Shown here: piece by piece, positions 28,153 to 37,448 of the stretch | Layout: every line of letters begins with the position of its first letter | How positions within the stretch are numbered: position 1 is the first letter of the stretch | Assembly: GCF_014635205.1 (NCBI RefSeq) | Contig: NZ_BMCN01000001.1 | Location: 744,001-808,000 of the forward strand | DNA from: Jeotgalicoccus aerolatus | Lineage (GTDB): Bacteria > Bacillota > Bacilli > Staphylococcales > Salinicoccaceae | Direction of reading: 5' to 3' | Length of the DNA stretch: 64,000 nucleotides | Notes under the pieces: model-generated | The model's input: the letters and a program-made list of their open reading frames with translations, nothing else | Told to the model about the DNA's origin: nothing | Database searches by the model: none | Program-made: the position numbers and the translations under genes

Positions 28153-29058
28153 TTACTTTTCTTTTAATTTTAATTCTTTTAAAATATCGGTAAAATATGC
28201 TGGCAACTCTCTTGTGAACATCAGGCGTTCTCCCGTTTTAGGATGTGTAAAGCCCAATGTTCCCGCATGAAGCAGCTGGCCGTCAGTTTCCAGTGTTTTT
28301 CTCGGACCGTATTTCGGATCTCCAGCCAGCGGATAGCCGATATATTTCATATGCACTCTGATTTGGTGTGTACGGCCGGTTTCGAGAATACATTCGACAA
28401 GTGTAAAGTCATCAAATCTTTCTAAAACATTAAAATGAGTCACAGCATCTTTGCCCTCATCGACAACAGCCATATCCTGACGCTCTTTAGGATTACGGCC
28501 AATCGGCGCTTCAATAGTCCCGAGATTATGCGGAATGACACCGTGAACAAGTGCAGTATATTTTCTTGTGACTGATTTTTCTACCAGCTGGTCAACTAAA
28601 TGACGGTGAGCCACATCATTTTTAGCAACCATTAATAAGCCGGAGGTATCTTTATCGATTCGGTGAACAATACCCGGTCTAAGTTCTCCGTTAATGCCTG
28701 ATAAATTATCAAGCTGGAACATCAGACCATTAACCAGTGTACCGGATGCATGCCCTGCAGCCGGGTGAACGACCATGCCGCGTTCTTTATAAACGACAGC
28801 AACATCTTCATCTTCATATACGATATCGAGATTTAAGTCTTCAGGAACAATATCCGCTTCGACATTTTCACGTTCAAAAAACTCTATCAGATCATCCGTT
28901 TTCACTTTATAATTCGGTTTGACAGTTTTTTGATTGACCGTAATGTGACCCGACTTAACGCGATTTTGTATATCTGTACGGGATGTATCGGGAACGATGC
29001 CTGCCAGTACTGTATCCAGTCTTTCGCCTGCATTTTCTTCAGTTATAATTACATTCAT
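28153..29058 (-). CDS. RluA/RluD-family large-subunit pseudouridine synthase
   Basis: Pseudouridine synthase for 23S rRNA, matching YlyB of Bacillus and its staphylococcal counterpart. N-terminal S4 RNA-binding domain (about 1-75) and catalytic domain with HRIDKDTSGLLMVAKN containing the essential Asp (about residue 136), and GRTHQIRVHM (about 225). 301 aa. It overlaps lspA by 4 bp, the usual arrangement. The exact target uridines are inferred from family only. Confidence 0.92.
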   Translation of the reverse strand: MNVIITEENAGERLDTVLAGIVPDTSRTDIQNRVKSGHITVNQKTVKPNYKVKTDDLIEFFERENVEADIVPEDLNLDIVYEDEDVAVVYKERGMVVHPAAGHASGTLVNGLMFQLDNLSGINGELRPGIVHRIDKDTSGLLMVAKNDVAHRHLVDQLVEKSVTRKYTALVHGVIPHNLGTIEAPIGRNPKERQDMAVVDEGKDAVTHFNVLERFDDFTLVECILETGRTHQIRVHMKYIGYPLAGDPKYGPRKTLETDGQLLHAGTLGFTHPKTGERLMFTRELPAYFTDILKELKLKEK

Positions 29059-29534
29059 TTTTTATTCTTACCTCTTCCCGTTATAAATACTTCGATTAAC
29101 AATATAATCACGCCGACTGTCAGTGCACTGTCAGCCACATTAAAAATAGGGAAATCGTAATTAATAATCAGCACATCGACAAAGTCCACCACTTCTTGAA
29201 ACAAAAGGCGGTCGATAAAATTACCGAGTGCACCTGCCATTAAAAGTGTGATGCCGACCTGCATCAATAAATTGTTTTTCGCTTCTGTCTTATAAAAATA
29301 TATTAAGAATACGAGTACAGCGACGGTAATAATGTAAAAGAACAACATGCGTCCTTCAAACATACCCCAGGCTGCACCGCTGTTGCGGTGGGAAGTAATT
29401 TTTAAATACTCCCCGATGACGGGAATCGATTCCCCGAGAGACATTTGTGTTGCAACTAAAAACTTCGTCAGCTGATCAATTGCGAGCACGATGATGCCGA
29501 CGATTGCCATCGGTAATATTCTGTATTGTTTCAT
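29055..29534 (-). CDS. lspA: Lipoprotein signal peptidase II
   Basis: Membrane aspartyl protease that removes the signal peptide of diacylglyceryl-prolipoproteins, for example CtaC in this window. Four membrane helices in 159 aa. Conserved SHRNSGAAWG (about 49-58), catalytic Asp in ALGNFIDRL (about 104-112) and in FNVADSALT (about 131-139). It lies 3 bp after ileS ends, the conserved ileS-lspA-rluD order. Confidence 0.95.
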   Translation of the reverse strand: MKQYRILPMAIVGIIVLAIDQLTKFLVATQMSLGESIPVIGEYLKITSHRNSGAAWGMFEGRMLFFYIITVAVLVFLIYFYKTEAKNNLLMQVGITLLMAGALGNFIDRLLFQEVVDFVDVLIINYDFPIFNVADSALTVGVIILLIEVFITGRGKNKK

Positions 29535-29537
29535 CTC

Positions 29538-32276
29538 TTAAGCGTTGTCCACAACTTCACGGCAGCGCGGGCAAATATCATCATGGCCGCTGACGATTGA
29601 ATCAGCCGTAGAATAGTTCCAGCAGCGATTACAGCGCTCGCCGTCCGCATGTTCAACTTTAACAGTCACGACGTCGTACTCAGTACCGTCAGCCACTGTG
29701 TCAGCCACTTCAACCTGCGACACGATAAAGAACTGCTCTAAGCTGCCTTTAATATCAGCGAGATTAAAATCAGCAGGCTGTGTAATGGTTACTTTAGCAT
29801 CCAGCGATTTACCGATGACTTTTTCATTACGTGCAGTTTCAAGTGCTTTATATACATCATCTCTTACTGCCATAAATTTCTGCCATTTTCTGACAAGTGC
29901 CGCATCTGCTTCTTCACGTTCCGGATAGTGCTCAAGGTGAACACTTTCTTTGTCCGTGTGCGGTGTATGTTCATAAATTTCTTCAGCAGTGTGAACTAAG
30001 ACTGGTGCTAAAATCAGATTTAATTCTTTCAAAATTTTATAAAGAACTGTTTGCAGACTGCGTCTGATCGGTGCATCTTCAGCTTCGATATAAAGAATAT
30101 CTTTACCGTAATCCAAATAGAAGTTAGACAGATCAACGTTGATAAAGTTCTGTACCGTCTGATACATCGTAACGTAGTCGTAACGGTCGTATGCATCCAG
30201 CATAAATGTTTTCAGTTCAGCAAAGCGGCTGTACATGTACTGATCCACTTCATACAAGTCTTCATATGCTACATTATTTTCTGCCGGATTAAAATCATTA
30301 ACATTACCTAATAAGAATCTGAAAGTGTTGCGGATCTTACGGTACACTTCTGATACTTGTTTTAAAATATCGTCAGATACTCTGACATCTTCCTGGAAGT
30401 CCGATGACATCACCCACAGGCGGATAATATCTGCGCCCATCTGCTGCATAACTTTTGTTGGTAAAATAACATTGCCGAGTGACTTAGACATTTTTTTACC
30501 TTTACCGTCCATAACGAACCCGTGAGACAGCAGTTCTTTATATGGAGAATGTCCTTTTGTAGCGACACTTGTAATCAGCGATGAGTTAAACCATCCTCTG
30601 TACTGGTCAGAACCTTCAAAGTACAGGTCAGCCGGATATGTTAAGTTTTCTCTGTAATCCAGCACACCGCGATGTGTTGAACCTGAATCAAACCATACGT
30701 CCATAATGTCAGTTTCTTTAGTAAATTGACCATTTGGTGCACTTTCATGCGTAAATCCTTCAGGAAGCAGATCTTTAGCATCCCATTCAAACCAAATATT
30801 TGAACCGTGCTCTTCGAACAATGTTGCAACATGTTCAAGCACATCTTCATCGATAATTTCTTCACCGTTTTCACCGTAGAAGAAAGGAAGCGGCACGCCC
30901 CAGACACGCTGACGTGAAATAACCCAGTCACCGCGGTTTTTAATCATGTTGTACATCCGTTTACGGTTCCATTCCACTTGGAATTTCGTATCCATCAGCG
31001 CATTTAGAATATCTTCTCGAACGCCTTCAATCGATGCAAACCATTGCGGTGTCGCGCGGAAAATAACAGGTTTCTTCGTCCGCCAGTCATGCGGATAAGA
31101 GTGAGTGAAGAATGCCATTTTTATTAACGCACCTGCTGCTTCAAGATCTTCCGTAATCACTTTGTTGGCGTCATCATAAAACAGACCTTCGTATTTTCCT
31201 GCTTCTTCTGTAAATACACCTTTATTATCGACAGGACTTAAAATATCTAAACCGTATTGCTGTCCGACTTTAAAGTCATCGTCCCCGTGTCCAGGCGCAG
31301 TATGAACCACACCGGTACCAGCATCAGTAGTCACGTGGTCACCTAAAATAACAAGACTTTCACGATCGATTAACGGATGCTGTGCTGTAATATATTCAAG
31401 ATCTGCACCTTTAAATTCTTTAGTGCGGGTAATTTCTTCTTTATTGAACTCTGCTTCATCAGCAAACTGATCGAGCAGGTCTTCAGCTACGATATATTCC
31501 TCGCCTTTATAATTAAACTGAACATAATTTAAGTTTTTATGAACTGCTAAAGCTAAGTTTGATGGAATTGTCCAAGGTGTTGTTGTCCAGATAACAAATT
31601 TAACTCCTGTATCAACTACATCTTTGCCATCTTTTACTTTAAATGAAACATAAATAGATGGTGATTTTTTATCCTGATACTCAAGCTCTGCTTCAGCCAG
31701 TGAAGATTCACTTGTCGGAGACCAGTAAATCGGTTTTTTCCCTTTATAAATCAAACCTTTAGCTACCATATCTTTTAAAACGCGAACTTGTGATGCTTCG
31801 AACTCAGGTTTGTAAGTTAAATACGGATTATCCCATTCGCCGTCTATCCCCATACGTTTAAAGCCATCACGCTGAATATCGATTTGTGAGTTAGCGAATT
31901 CGATACATTTGTTACGGAATTCCTCAATCGACATCGATTTTCTGTCGACACCTTTATTTGTCAGCGCTTGTTCAATAGGCAGACCATGTGTATCCCAGCC
32001 GGGCACGTATGGTGTATAGTAACCTTGCATCTGTTTGTTGCGGTTAATCATATCTTTAATAATTTTATTCAGTGCATGACCCATATGAAGGTTGCCGTTT
32101 GCATACGGCGGTCCATCATGCAGCACAAAAGGTGTATTGCCTTCATTCAATTTTAATTTTTTGTTATAAAGGTCGATGTTTTCCCAGTGTTCCTGCATTT
32201 TTGGTTCTTTGTTAACGAGTCCGCCGCGCATTTTAAATGCTGTTTTCGGCATTAGTAGAGTGTCTTTATAATCCAT
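29538..32276 (-). CDS. ileS: Isoleucyl-tRNA synthetase
   Basis: Charges tRNA-Ile. 912 aa. HIGH motif as [14 protein letters not shown] (about 58-71), editing domain in the middle, KMSKS as [12 protein letters not shown] (about 590-601), and a C-terminal zinc finger CNRCWNY with CPRC. The form is the Bacillus-type IleRS. The ATG follows AAAAAAGGAGAATT. A T-box leader precedes it, so it is induced when tRNA-Ile is uncharged. Confidence 0.97.
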   Translation of the reverse strand: MDYKDTLLMPKTAFKMRGGLVNKEPKMQEHWENIDLYNKKLKLNEGNTPFVLHDGPPYANGNLHMGHALNKIIKDMINRNKQMQGYYTPYVPGWDTHGLPIEQALTNKGVDRKSMSIEEFRNKCIEFANSQIDIQRDGFKRMGIDGEWDNPYLTYKPEFEASQVRVLKDMVAKGLIYKGKKPIYWSPTSESSLAEAELEYQDKKSPSIYVSFKVKDGKDVVDTGVKFVIWTTTPWTIPSNLALAVHKNLNYVQFNYKGEEYIVAEDLLDQFADEAEFNKEEITRTKEFKGADLEYITAQHPLIDRESLVILGDHVTTDAGTGVVHTAPGHGDDDFKVGQQYGLDILSPVDNKGVFTEEAGKYEGLFYDDANKVITEDLEAAGALIKMAFFTHSYPHDWRTKKPVIFRATPQWFASIEGVREDILNALMDTKFQVEWNRKRMYNMIKNRGDWVISRQRVWGVPLPFFYGENGEEIIDEDVLEHVATLFEEHGSNIWFEWDAKDLLPEGFTHESAPNGQFTKETDIMDVWFDSGSTHRGVLDYRENLTYPADLYFEGSDQYRGWFNSSLITSVATKGHSPYKELLSHGFVMDGKGKKMSKSLGNVILPTKVMQQMGADIIRLWVMSSDFQEDVRVSDDILKQVSEVYRKIRNTFRFLLGNVNDFNPAENNVAYEDLYEVDQYMYSRFAELKTFMLDAYDRYDYVTMYQTVQNFINVDLSNFYLDYGKDILYIEAEDAPIRRSLQTVLYKILKELNLILAPVLVHTAEEIYEHTPHTDKESVHLEHYPEREEADAALVRKWQKFMAVRDDVYKALETARNEKVIGKSLDAKVTITQPADFNLADIKGSLEQFFIVSQVEVADTVADGTEYDVVTVKVEHADGERCNRCWNYSTADSIVSGHDDICPRCREVVDNA

Positions 32277-32282
32277 TATAAT

Positions 32283-32483
32283 TCTCCTTTTTTATAATAA
32301 AAGGACTCTAAGCAAGTTAAGGGGCGAATGACCGCGGTACCACCCTTCTTGACTGCTTAGAGTCCACTTTGTTTACTTATATTTTATAAATCATTAGTGA
32401 TTTCAAAACCTTCATCATTGCCGGAGCTCTCACCGTCCTCCGATCGCTGCATTCTAATGAAAGCCTGCATGTCTAATAATACA
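32283..32483 (-). ncRNA. Isoleucine T-box leader of ileS
   Basis: Minus-strand leader of about 200 nt. Stem I is closed by TCATTAG/CTAATGA. The likely specifier codon is ATC (32399-32401), followed by a purine, which fits Ile. The hallmark AGGGTGGTACCGCG lies at 32331-32346. The terminator is a 12-bp stem GGACTCTAAGCA-type (32303-32314 with 32354-32365) with a T-rich tail. Uncharged tRNA-Ile should favour the antiterminator. Confidence 0.93.
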
Positions 32484-32489
32484 TATTAA

Positions 32490-32518
32490 TTATGCTAAAT
32501 ATCTTACAATTCGTCAAT
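32490..32518 (-). promoter_or_regulatory. Promoter of the ileS T-box transcript
   Basis: Minus strand: TTGACG (32513-32518), 17-nt spacer, CATAAT (32490-32495). It lies ten bases after the divIVA stop. Confidence 0.65.
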
Positions 32519-32527
32519 GTAATTTTT

Positions 32528-33016
32528 CTATTTGTCAGATTCATCATTCTCAAATCCAAGTAATCTTTCCCAATCTTCAGTTTCCAACAGGTCGAGCTGG
32601 GCTTGAATCAGCATCTTATAACGTGCTCTGAATATTTTCGCCTGACGTTTTAAATCTTCATTATGCTGTATCATGTGATCACTTTGCTGAGTAGCACGGC
32701 TGATAATCTGTTCTCCTTCAGTTTCAGCTTTTTTAATTATACTGTCACCGTAATTTTGAGCACGTGCTTTAATGTCATCGCCGGCTTTAGCTGCACTCAA
32801 AATTGCTTCTTGAATTGATGATTCAACACTCTTAAAGCTGTTTAAGTTTTCCTGACGCTCGTTCAGCATCTCTTCCAGCTGAGCAATCCGATTATCTTTC
32901 TCATCCAGTTCACTTTTCACTTCTTTTAAATGCTGTCTGACCGCCTGTTCATCTAAACCGCGGTACACAGTTGAAAATTTTTTACTTACAACTTCTTCTC
33001 TATCCAAACTGTTCAC
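32528..33016 (-). CDS. divIVA: Cell division/polarity coiled-coil protein DivIVA
   Basis: Coiled-coil protein that senses negative membrane curvature at septa. 162 aa. The N-terminal lipid-binding segment (SLDREEVVSKKFSTVYRGLD) is in the first 25 residues, followed by heptad-rich helix (about 25-150). Its place after ylmH and before ileS is the conserved order. Shorter than S. aureus DivIVA but of normal layout. It begins one base after ylmH ends. Confidence 0.92.
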   Translation of the reverse strand: MNSLDREEVVSKKFSTVYRGLDEQAVRQHLKEVKSELDEKDNRIAQLEEMLNERQENLNSFKSVESSIQEAILSAAKAGDDIKARAQNYGDSIIKKAETEGEQIISRATQQSDHMIQHNEDLKRQAKIFRARYKMLIQAQLDLLETEDWERLLGFENDESDK

Positions 33017-33017
33017 C

Positions 33018-33803
33018 TCAATTATCAGTTACTATCATTACTTCCAGCCGGTATTTTCCTTTTTTTGTTTCGGCTATTTGTTCTGTTACCGTAAAGCGGC
33101 CGAAGCCTCTGACCGAAATTATATCGCCGGTTTCTATTATAAACGATGGTTCATCGACTATCGAATGATTCACTTTAACCTTTTCTTTTTCTATGCGTTC
33201 CTTAGACTTTGCTCTACCCTCTTTTAGGACCAGTGAAACGATTGAATCGATACGGTAAGAACTGCTGAGAATAGATACAGCTTTAGTATTAACATGTGCA
33301 TCGATAAAATCATTATGCGGCACTTCAGTTAATTTTAAAGGTGCATTTTTTATTTTAGTTAATTCTCTTTTAAATAAGTCTGCAAAAGGGGATGTCACAG
33401 CGAATTGTATTTTATCACCGTTAACAATGTCACCGATAAGCGCACGATCTACCCCGATACTCATTATTGCCCCCAGTAAATTCCGATGTGACAGAGTAAC
33501 GAATTTGTCTGGATATGATACTTCAAACACTGTAATCTCAAAATCATCCGCCGTATATACAAAGTATGCCGGCAGGAGCAGTGCCCTTAAGCGTTCTCTC
33601 TCGCTGTTCTTGCCGCCGCCGTAATAATGGACAGAAATATCCGGATATTGACCGCTTAAACTTTCAATCATTTTCTGTTCGCGGGGATTTAAAAAATCAG
33701 TTAAAACAGCATAGTAATTATTAGATGCCTGTTCGAACTTACTATTTAATAATGTCAGTATTTCGCCTTCTTCCGGCCTGAAATGCTGATATATACCTTT
33801 CAT
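33018..33803 (-). CDS. ylmH: S4-domain RNA-binding protein YlmH
   Basis: RNA-binding protein of the dcw cluster. Work in Bacillus links YlmH to ribosome rescue on free 50S subunits. 261 aa: an N-terminal domain (about 1-170) and a C-terminal S4 domain (about 178-255; INHSIV-like VNHSIVDEPSFIIETGDIISVRGFGR in pieces). Next to ylmG and divIVA as in Bacillus. Possible functional link to RqcH at 18710 in the same quality-control pathway. Confidence 0.88.
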   Translation of the reverse strand: MKGIYQHFRPEEGEILTLLNSKFEQASNNYYAVLTDFLNPREQKMIESLSGQYPDISVHYYGGGKNSERERLRALLLPAYFVYTADDFEITVFEVSYPDKFVTLSHRNLLGAIMSIGVDRALIGDIVNGDKIQFAVTSPFADLFKRELTKIKNAPLKLTEVPHNDFIDAHVNTKAVSILSSSYRIDSIVSLVLKEGRAKSKERIEKEKVKVNHSIVDEPSFIIETGDIISVRGFGRFTVTEQIAETKKGKYRLEVMIVTDN

Positions 33804-33826
33804 AAAATCACACCTTAATAAATAAT

Positions 33827-33853
33827 GGAGATATTGGTTTTACCAATACCTCC
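33827..33853 (-). terminator. Hairpin between ylmG and ylmH
   Basis: 12-bp stem (33827-33838 with 33842-33853; one G-U pair on the minus-strand RNA) and a 3-nt loop, followed by ATTATTTATT. The T tract is weak, so it may be a leaky terminator or an RNA processing site. Nearly the same stem occurs at 36196-36221. Confidence 0.55.
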
Positions 33854-33855
33854 CT

Positions 33856-34161
33856 TTAAGAAACCCAAACAATCAGGACTCTGAATATTTCGTTTAAACC
33901 AAACGCGAACAATCTCATCACAATAATTAAAATTATCGGAGATAAGTCCAGCACGCCGCCTAATGGCGGAATCATACGTCTGAATGGTTCGAGCAGCGGC
34001 TCGTAAATTCTGCCTAAAAAATCTCCAAATGCAGATTCTCTTAAAGCCGGCAGCCATGAAGATAAAATATATATGATGAGTCCCCATGTGAAAATCGGCC
34101 AGACAAAGTTAAAAAATTGCCAGATGTATATTAATATTTGTACTAAAAATGAATTATCCAA
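33856..34161 (-). CDS. ylmG: YggT-family membrane protein YlmG
   Basis: A 101-aa membrane protein of the YggT/YlmG family, with two hydrophobic blocks (about 5-35 and 70-98) around the conserved loop FLGRIYEPLLEPFRRMIPP. Members affect division or membrane protein assembly; the mechanism is not known. It starts at TTG (34161) behind AAGGAGAGTTAG. Its place between sepF and ylmH is conserved. An overlapping open frame on the same strand is only a shadow. Confidence 0.9.
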   Translation of the reverse strand: MDNSFLVQILIYIWQFFNFVWPIFTWGLIIYILSSWLPALRESAFGDFLGRIYEPLLEPFRRMIPPLGGVLDLSPIILIIVMRLFAFGLNEIFRVLIVWVS

Positions 34162-34172
34162 ACTAACTCTCC

Positions 34173-34754
34173 TTACATTTCATCGAAAAACTCTTCTTTG
34201 TCAGAAATTTCGCCTTCAACACCGAAACTGTTCGGTGTACATAGGAAAATATCTGCACCGACTTTTTGAATATCGCCTTCTAAAGCATATACGGTTCCGC
34301 TTAAAAAGTCCACGATACGCTTTTTCGGAATCGAATCAATTTTAGTTAAATTAACCAGCGCAGCACGATTGCCTTTTAGTTCATCGGCAATATCCTGTGT
34401 TTCTGCAAATACTCGCGGTTCAAATAAACATACTTTTGTATTTTGATCATTAACAGGCATTGTTCGATTCTCCTTGCTGCTTGCTTGATTTACTTTTCTT
34501 TGATTAAGCTGCGGTTTCTGAGTTTTTGGTTTAGCTTTTGTTCTTGTCTGCTGTTTTGAATGTATCGTCTTGTCATTAGTCTGTGCTGTTTTTTTAGGTG
34601 CCGCCTCTTTTGGACGGCTAGCCGGCTGTTTACTGGTATTCAAATTCGTCACTTTAGCAGGTTCTTTTTTCTGTACAGGCTGCTTATCCTGGACAGGTAC
34701 TTCTTCTTCCACATCTACGACGAATAAATCTTTTATAAACTTTGTAATAGCCAT
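34173..34754 (-). CDS. sepF: Cell division protein SepF
   Basis: Binds FtsZ filaments and anchors them to the membrane. 193 aa from ATG 34754 ([11 protein letters not shown], an amphipathic membrane helix). A long Lys/Gln/Pro-rich linker (about 20-105) is followed by the SepF core (about 108-190), with [19 protein letters not shown] and [19 protein letters not shown] (in two parts). The GTG three codons upstream lies in the AGGTGAG ribosome site, so I reject it. Confidence 0.93.
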   Translation of the reverse strand: MAITKFIKDLFVVDVEEEVPVQDKQPVQKKEPAKVTNLNTSKQPASRPKEAAPKKTAQTNDKTIHSKQQTRTKAKPKTQKPQLNQRKVNQASSKENRTMPVNDQNTKVCLFEPRVFAETQDIADELKGNRAALVNLTKIDSIPKKRIVDFLSGTVYALEGDIQKVGADIFLCTPNSFGVEGEISDKEEFFDEM

Positions 34755-34763
34755 TTTTCTCAC

Positions 34764-35393
34764 CTAGCTTCCCATAATTTTACTGCCTATTCTTATGTAA
34801 GATGCACCGTTTTTTACTGCAATCGGATAATCATTGCTCATACCCATGCTGAGTTCTTTAACTTCCGGATATTTTTGCATCAAAGTATCCCGTAAATTGC
34901 TAAGACCGGAAAATGTTTGTTCTATAACTTCAATGTCTTCTGTGTGCGGTGCCATAGTCATCAGGCCGATTACTTTGACATAATCGTAATCTTTAAGTGT
35001 TTCAAGAAAGCCTTCGACGTCTTCAGGCTTAAGACCATGCTTTGATTCTTCATCAGAAACATTTACCTGTATAAAACAGTTTACAACATGCTGGGCTGCC
35101 TGTTCAATTTTTTTTGCTACACTTTCGCGTTCAAGTGAGTGTAAATAGTACAAGTCTTCGATAACGTCTTTTACTTTTCTAGACTGCATCGTTCCGATAA
35201 AGTGTACTTCAGCATCTGCAGGCAGAGCCTGACGTTTTTCAATAAAACCTTCGATACGGTTTTCACCAAAATGTCTTACACCTGCTTCATATGCAGCAAG
35301 TGTTTCTTCGACCGAATGATACTTTGTCACAGCGATAACATTAACATTGTCGCCGACTTCATTTTTAATTTCTTCAAAATTTTCTTTGATCAT
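34764..35393 (-). CDS. YggS-family PLP-binding protein (YlmE)
   Basis: Pyridoxal phosphate homeostasis protein of the YggS/PLPBP family. 209 aa, TIM-barrel. The PLP Lys lies in VIAVTKYHSVEET (about 24), followed by FGENRIEGF (about 43-51), HFIGTMQSRKVKD and the phosphate site SMGMSNDYPIAVKNGAS. The stop overlaps nothing; it starts immediately at the pgeF stop (shared base 35393). Conserved dcw neighbour. Confidence 0.93.
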   Translation of the reverse strand: MIKENFEEIKNEVGDNVNVIAVTKYHSVEETLAAYEAGVRHFGENRIEGFIEKRQALPADAEVHFIGTMQSRKVKDVIEDLYYLHSLERESVAKKIEQAAQHVVNCFIQVNVSDEESKHGLKPEDVEGFLETLKDYDYVKVIGLMTMAPHTEDIEVIEQTFSGLSNLRDTLMQKYPEVKELSMGMSNDYPIAVKNGASYIRIGSKIMGS

Positions 35394-36172
35394 TATTCTT
35401 CACGCCTTCCGATAAAAGCCAGTGCGCGTCCGGTATTCCCTTTTTCCAAACGAAATGAGAAAAAGTCATCCATCTCTGTGCCAAGTCCTGTCACACTGAT
35501 ATTCGCTTCATTTATACCGGCCTCTATTGCCTGGTGTTTATTCACTTCTTTTAAATCGAGCAGCCAGCCCGAATCAGTTGCCTGATAAGCACTGCCGGTC
35601 AAAGGTTTTAGCGCGTTAATCACCGCATCATCCACTTCGTAATAAGCCTGGTTGATACCGACACCGATAATCACTCTTAAATCATTTTTGCTGCCTCTAT
35701 AACTGTTTATCAGTTCGGCTGTAATTTTTTCTGCGGTGCCGCGCCAGCCTGCATGGGCAAGTCCAGTAAAATTATCAGACACACTGTAAACATAAACGGG
35801 TATGCAGTCTGCATAGTTCATAGTAAGCAGAATTCCTTTATCATAAGTATAAACAGCGTCTATATTATCCATGCCTTGACCAAGTGACTTTACGTTAGTG
35901 CCGCGGTCTAATTTCGAGACTTCCAAAACGTTGCCGCCGTGCTTTTGAATCGGCAGCATCCATGACGATACAGGAAAGTCTATTTCTTCTGCTAGCGCCA
36001 ATTGATGTGCATGGACATTATCTATTTCATCACCAATGTATAATGCCATATTAAAACTGTTTTTTGGATAGGTACTTTGGCCATTATGACGTTTAGTATA
36101 GCCGAATGTCAGCTCTCTTCTGTCATTGCCCCAATAGAATTTGTATTCTTTGAACACGTTTTCATTTGTCAA
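35393..36172 (-). CDS. pgeF: Peptidoglycan editing factor PgeF (laccase-domain, YlmD)
   Basis: Multicopper-oxidase-fold protein of the DUF152 family; E. coli PgeF removes L-Ser wrongly built into peptidoglycan precursors. The metal ligands appear in QKHGGNV, NYADCIPVYVY and GLAHAGWRGT. 260 aa including start. I use TTG 36172 (frame LTNENVFKEYKF), behind AGGTGGGGATAAT; the longer frame starts inside the upstream hairpin. S. aureus has a protein of similar length here. Confidence 0.9.
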   Translation of the reverse strand: MTNENVFKEYKFYWGNDRRELTFGYTKRHNGQSTYPKNSFNMALYIGDEIDNVHAHQLALAEEIDFPVSSWMLPIQKHGGNVLEVSKLDRGTNVKSLGQGMDNIDAVYTYDKGILLTMNYADCIPVYVYSVSDNFTGLAHAGWRGTAEKITAELINSYRGSKNDLRVIIGVGINQAYYEVDDAVINALKPLTGSAYQATDSGWLLDLKEVNKHQAIEAGINEANISVTGLGTEMDDFFSFRLEKGNTGRALAFIGRREE

Positions 36173-36195
36173 ATTATCCCCACCTATAAAATAAA

Positions 36196-36221
36196 GGAGA
36201 TATTGGGATGCCAATATCTCC
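36196..36221 (-). terminator. Intrinsic terminator between ftsZ and pgeF
   Basis: Perfect 11-bp stem GGAGATATTGG/CCAATATCTCC with a 4-nt loop; on the minus strand it is followed by TTTTATTTTA. The stem is nearly the same as that at 33827-33853. Confidence 0.75.
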
Positions 36222-36242
36222 GATATATATACAAAGCAAAAT

Positions 36243-37424
36243 TTATCTTCTGCGTCTTTCTCTTCTTGAGCTGTTACCTTTTAAGAATGTCGGAACATCC
36301 GGCTCTTCTTGAGATCTGCTGTCAAATCTGTCCGGTTCACGTGTGAAGCCTTCATCTTCAGCAATATCCCTTGAGTTATATGCAGGCGGCTGGTTAAAGT
36401 TGCTGCCTCCGCCGCGTGTTTGAGTTTGTTCACTTTGTTCAGCTGGTCTTTCAGAAGATCGCTGAAGCGTTTTTTCATTGAATCCTGTAGCAATTACAGT
36501 AATTACAATTTCATCTTCGAGTTCAGGATTAATAACAGTACCGAAGATCATATTAACATCTTCATCTGCAGCATCCTGAACGATGTCAGCTGCTTCCTGT
36601 GCTTCAAACAGAGATAGTGACTCTCCGCCTGTAATATTCATCAGGACACCTTGAGCACCGACGATAGATGTTTCAAGGAGCGGACTTGAAATTGCTTTTT
36701 TAGCCGCTTCAACTGCACGGTTTTCACCAGCTGATATACCAATACCCATCAGTGCAGAACCTTGGTTTTGCATGATAGTTTTAACGTCTGCAAAGTCGAG
36801 GTTAACTTCACCGCTGACTGCGATCAGGTCTGAAATACCCTGAACACCTTGGCGAAGCACGTTATCCGCTTCTTTAAATGCTTCCATCATCGGTGTAGAT
36901 TTATCTACGATATCAAGTAAGCGATCATTTGGGATAATAATCAGTGTGTCAACCGCTGCTTTCATTTGTTCAACACCAGCAGCAGCTTGTGTTTGTCTCT
37001 TTCTTCCTTCAAAACCAAATGGACGTGTAACAACACCAACAGTCAGTGCGCCCATTTCTTTTGCAATTTTAGCAACGACTGGTGCAGCACCTGTACCAGT
37101 ACCGCCGCCCATACCAGCTGTAACGAATACCATATCCGCACCCTGGATTGCATCTTCAATTTGTTCGCGTGATTCTTCAGCAGCTTTTTTACCGATGTCA
37201 GGATTTGCTCCCGCACCCAGACCGCGTGTTAATTTTTCTCCAATTTGAATTCTTGACTCAGCTTTAGATAAGTTTAAAGCTTGGCCGTCTGTATTAATAG
37301 CAATGAATTCAACGTTGGACATTCCGTCCTCAATCATGCGGTTAACGGCATTATTACCGCCGCCGCCAACACCGATAACTTTTAACGTCGCCATGTGGTT
37401 GAAACCTTGTTCAAATTCTAACAT
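36243..37424 (-). CDS. ftsZ: Cell division GTPase FtsZ
   Basis: Tubulin-like GTPase that forms the Z ring. 393 aa. N-terminus [18 protein letters not shown], as in staphylococci; tubulin signature [13 protein letters not shown] (about 104-116); T7 loop NLDFADV. A variable linker (about 320-370) is followed by the C-terminal peptide DVPTFLKGN, which binds FtsA and SepF, and a basic tail. It starts 24 bp after ftsA. Confidence 0.98.
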   Translation of the reverse strand: MLEFEQGFNHMATLKVIGVGGGGNNAVNRMIEDGMSNVEFIAINTDGQALNLSKAESRIQIGEKLTRGLGAGANPDIGKKAAEESREQIEDAIQGADMVFVTAGMGGGTGTGAAPVVAKIAKEMGALTVGVVTRPFGFEGRKRQTQAAAGVEQMKAAVDTLIIIPNDRLLDIVDKSTPMMEAFKEADNVLRQGVQGISDLIAVSGEVNLDFADVKTIMQNQGSALMGIGISAGENRAVEAAKKAISSPLLETSIVGAQGVLMNITGGESLSLFEAQEAADIVQDAADEDVNMIFGTVINPELEDEIVITVIATGFNEKTLQRSSERPAEQSEQTQTRGGGSNFNQPPAYNSRDIAEDEGFTREPDRFDSRSQEEPDVPTFLKGNSSRRERRRR

Positions 37425-37448
37425 TAATCTTTCCTCCCAAATGTACTT

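Noticed and set aside
33815-34087. Second open frame overlapping ylmG
   Set aside because: Same strand but another frame; the YggT-family frame at 33856-34161 has the family sequence and a ribosome site.
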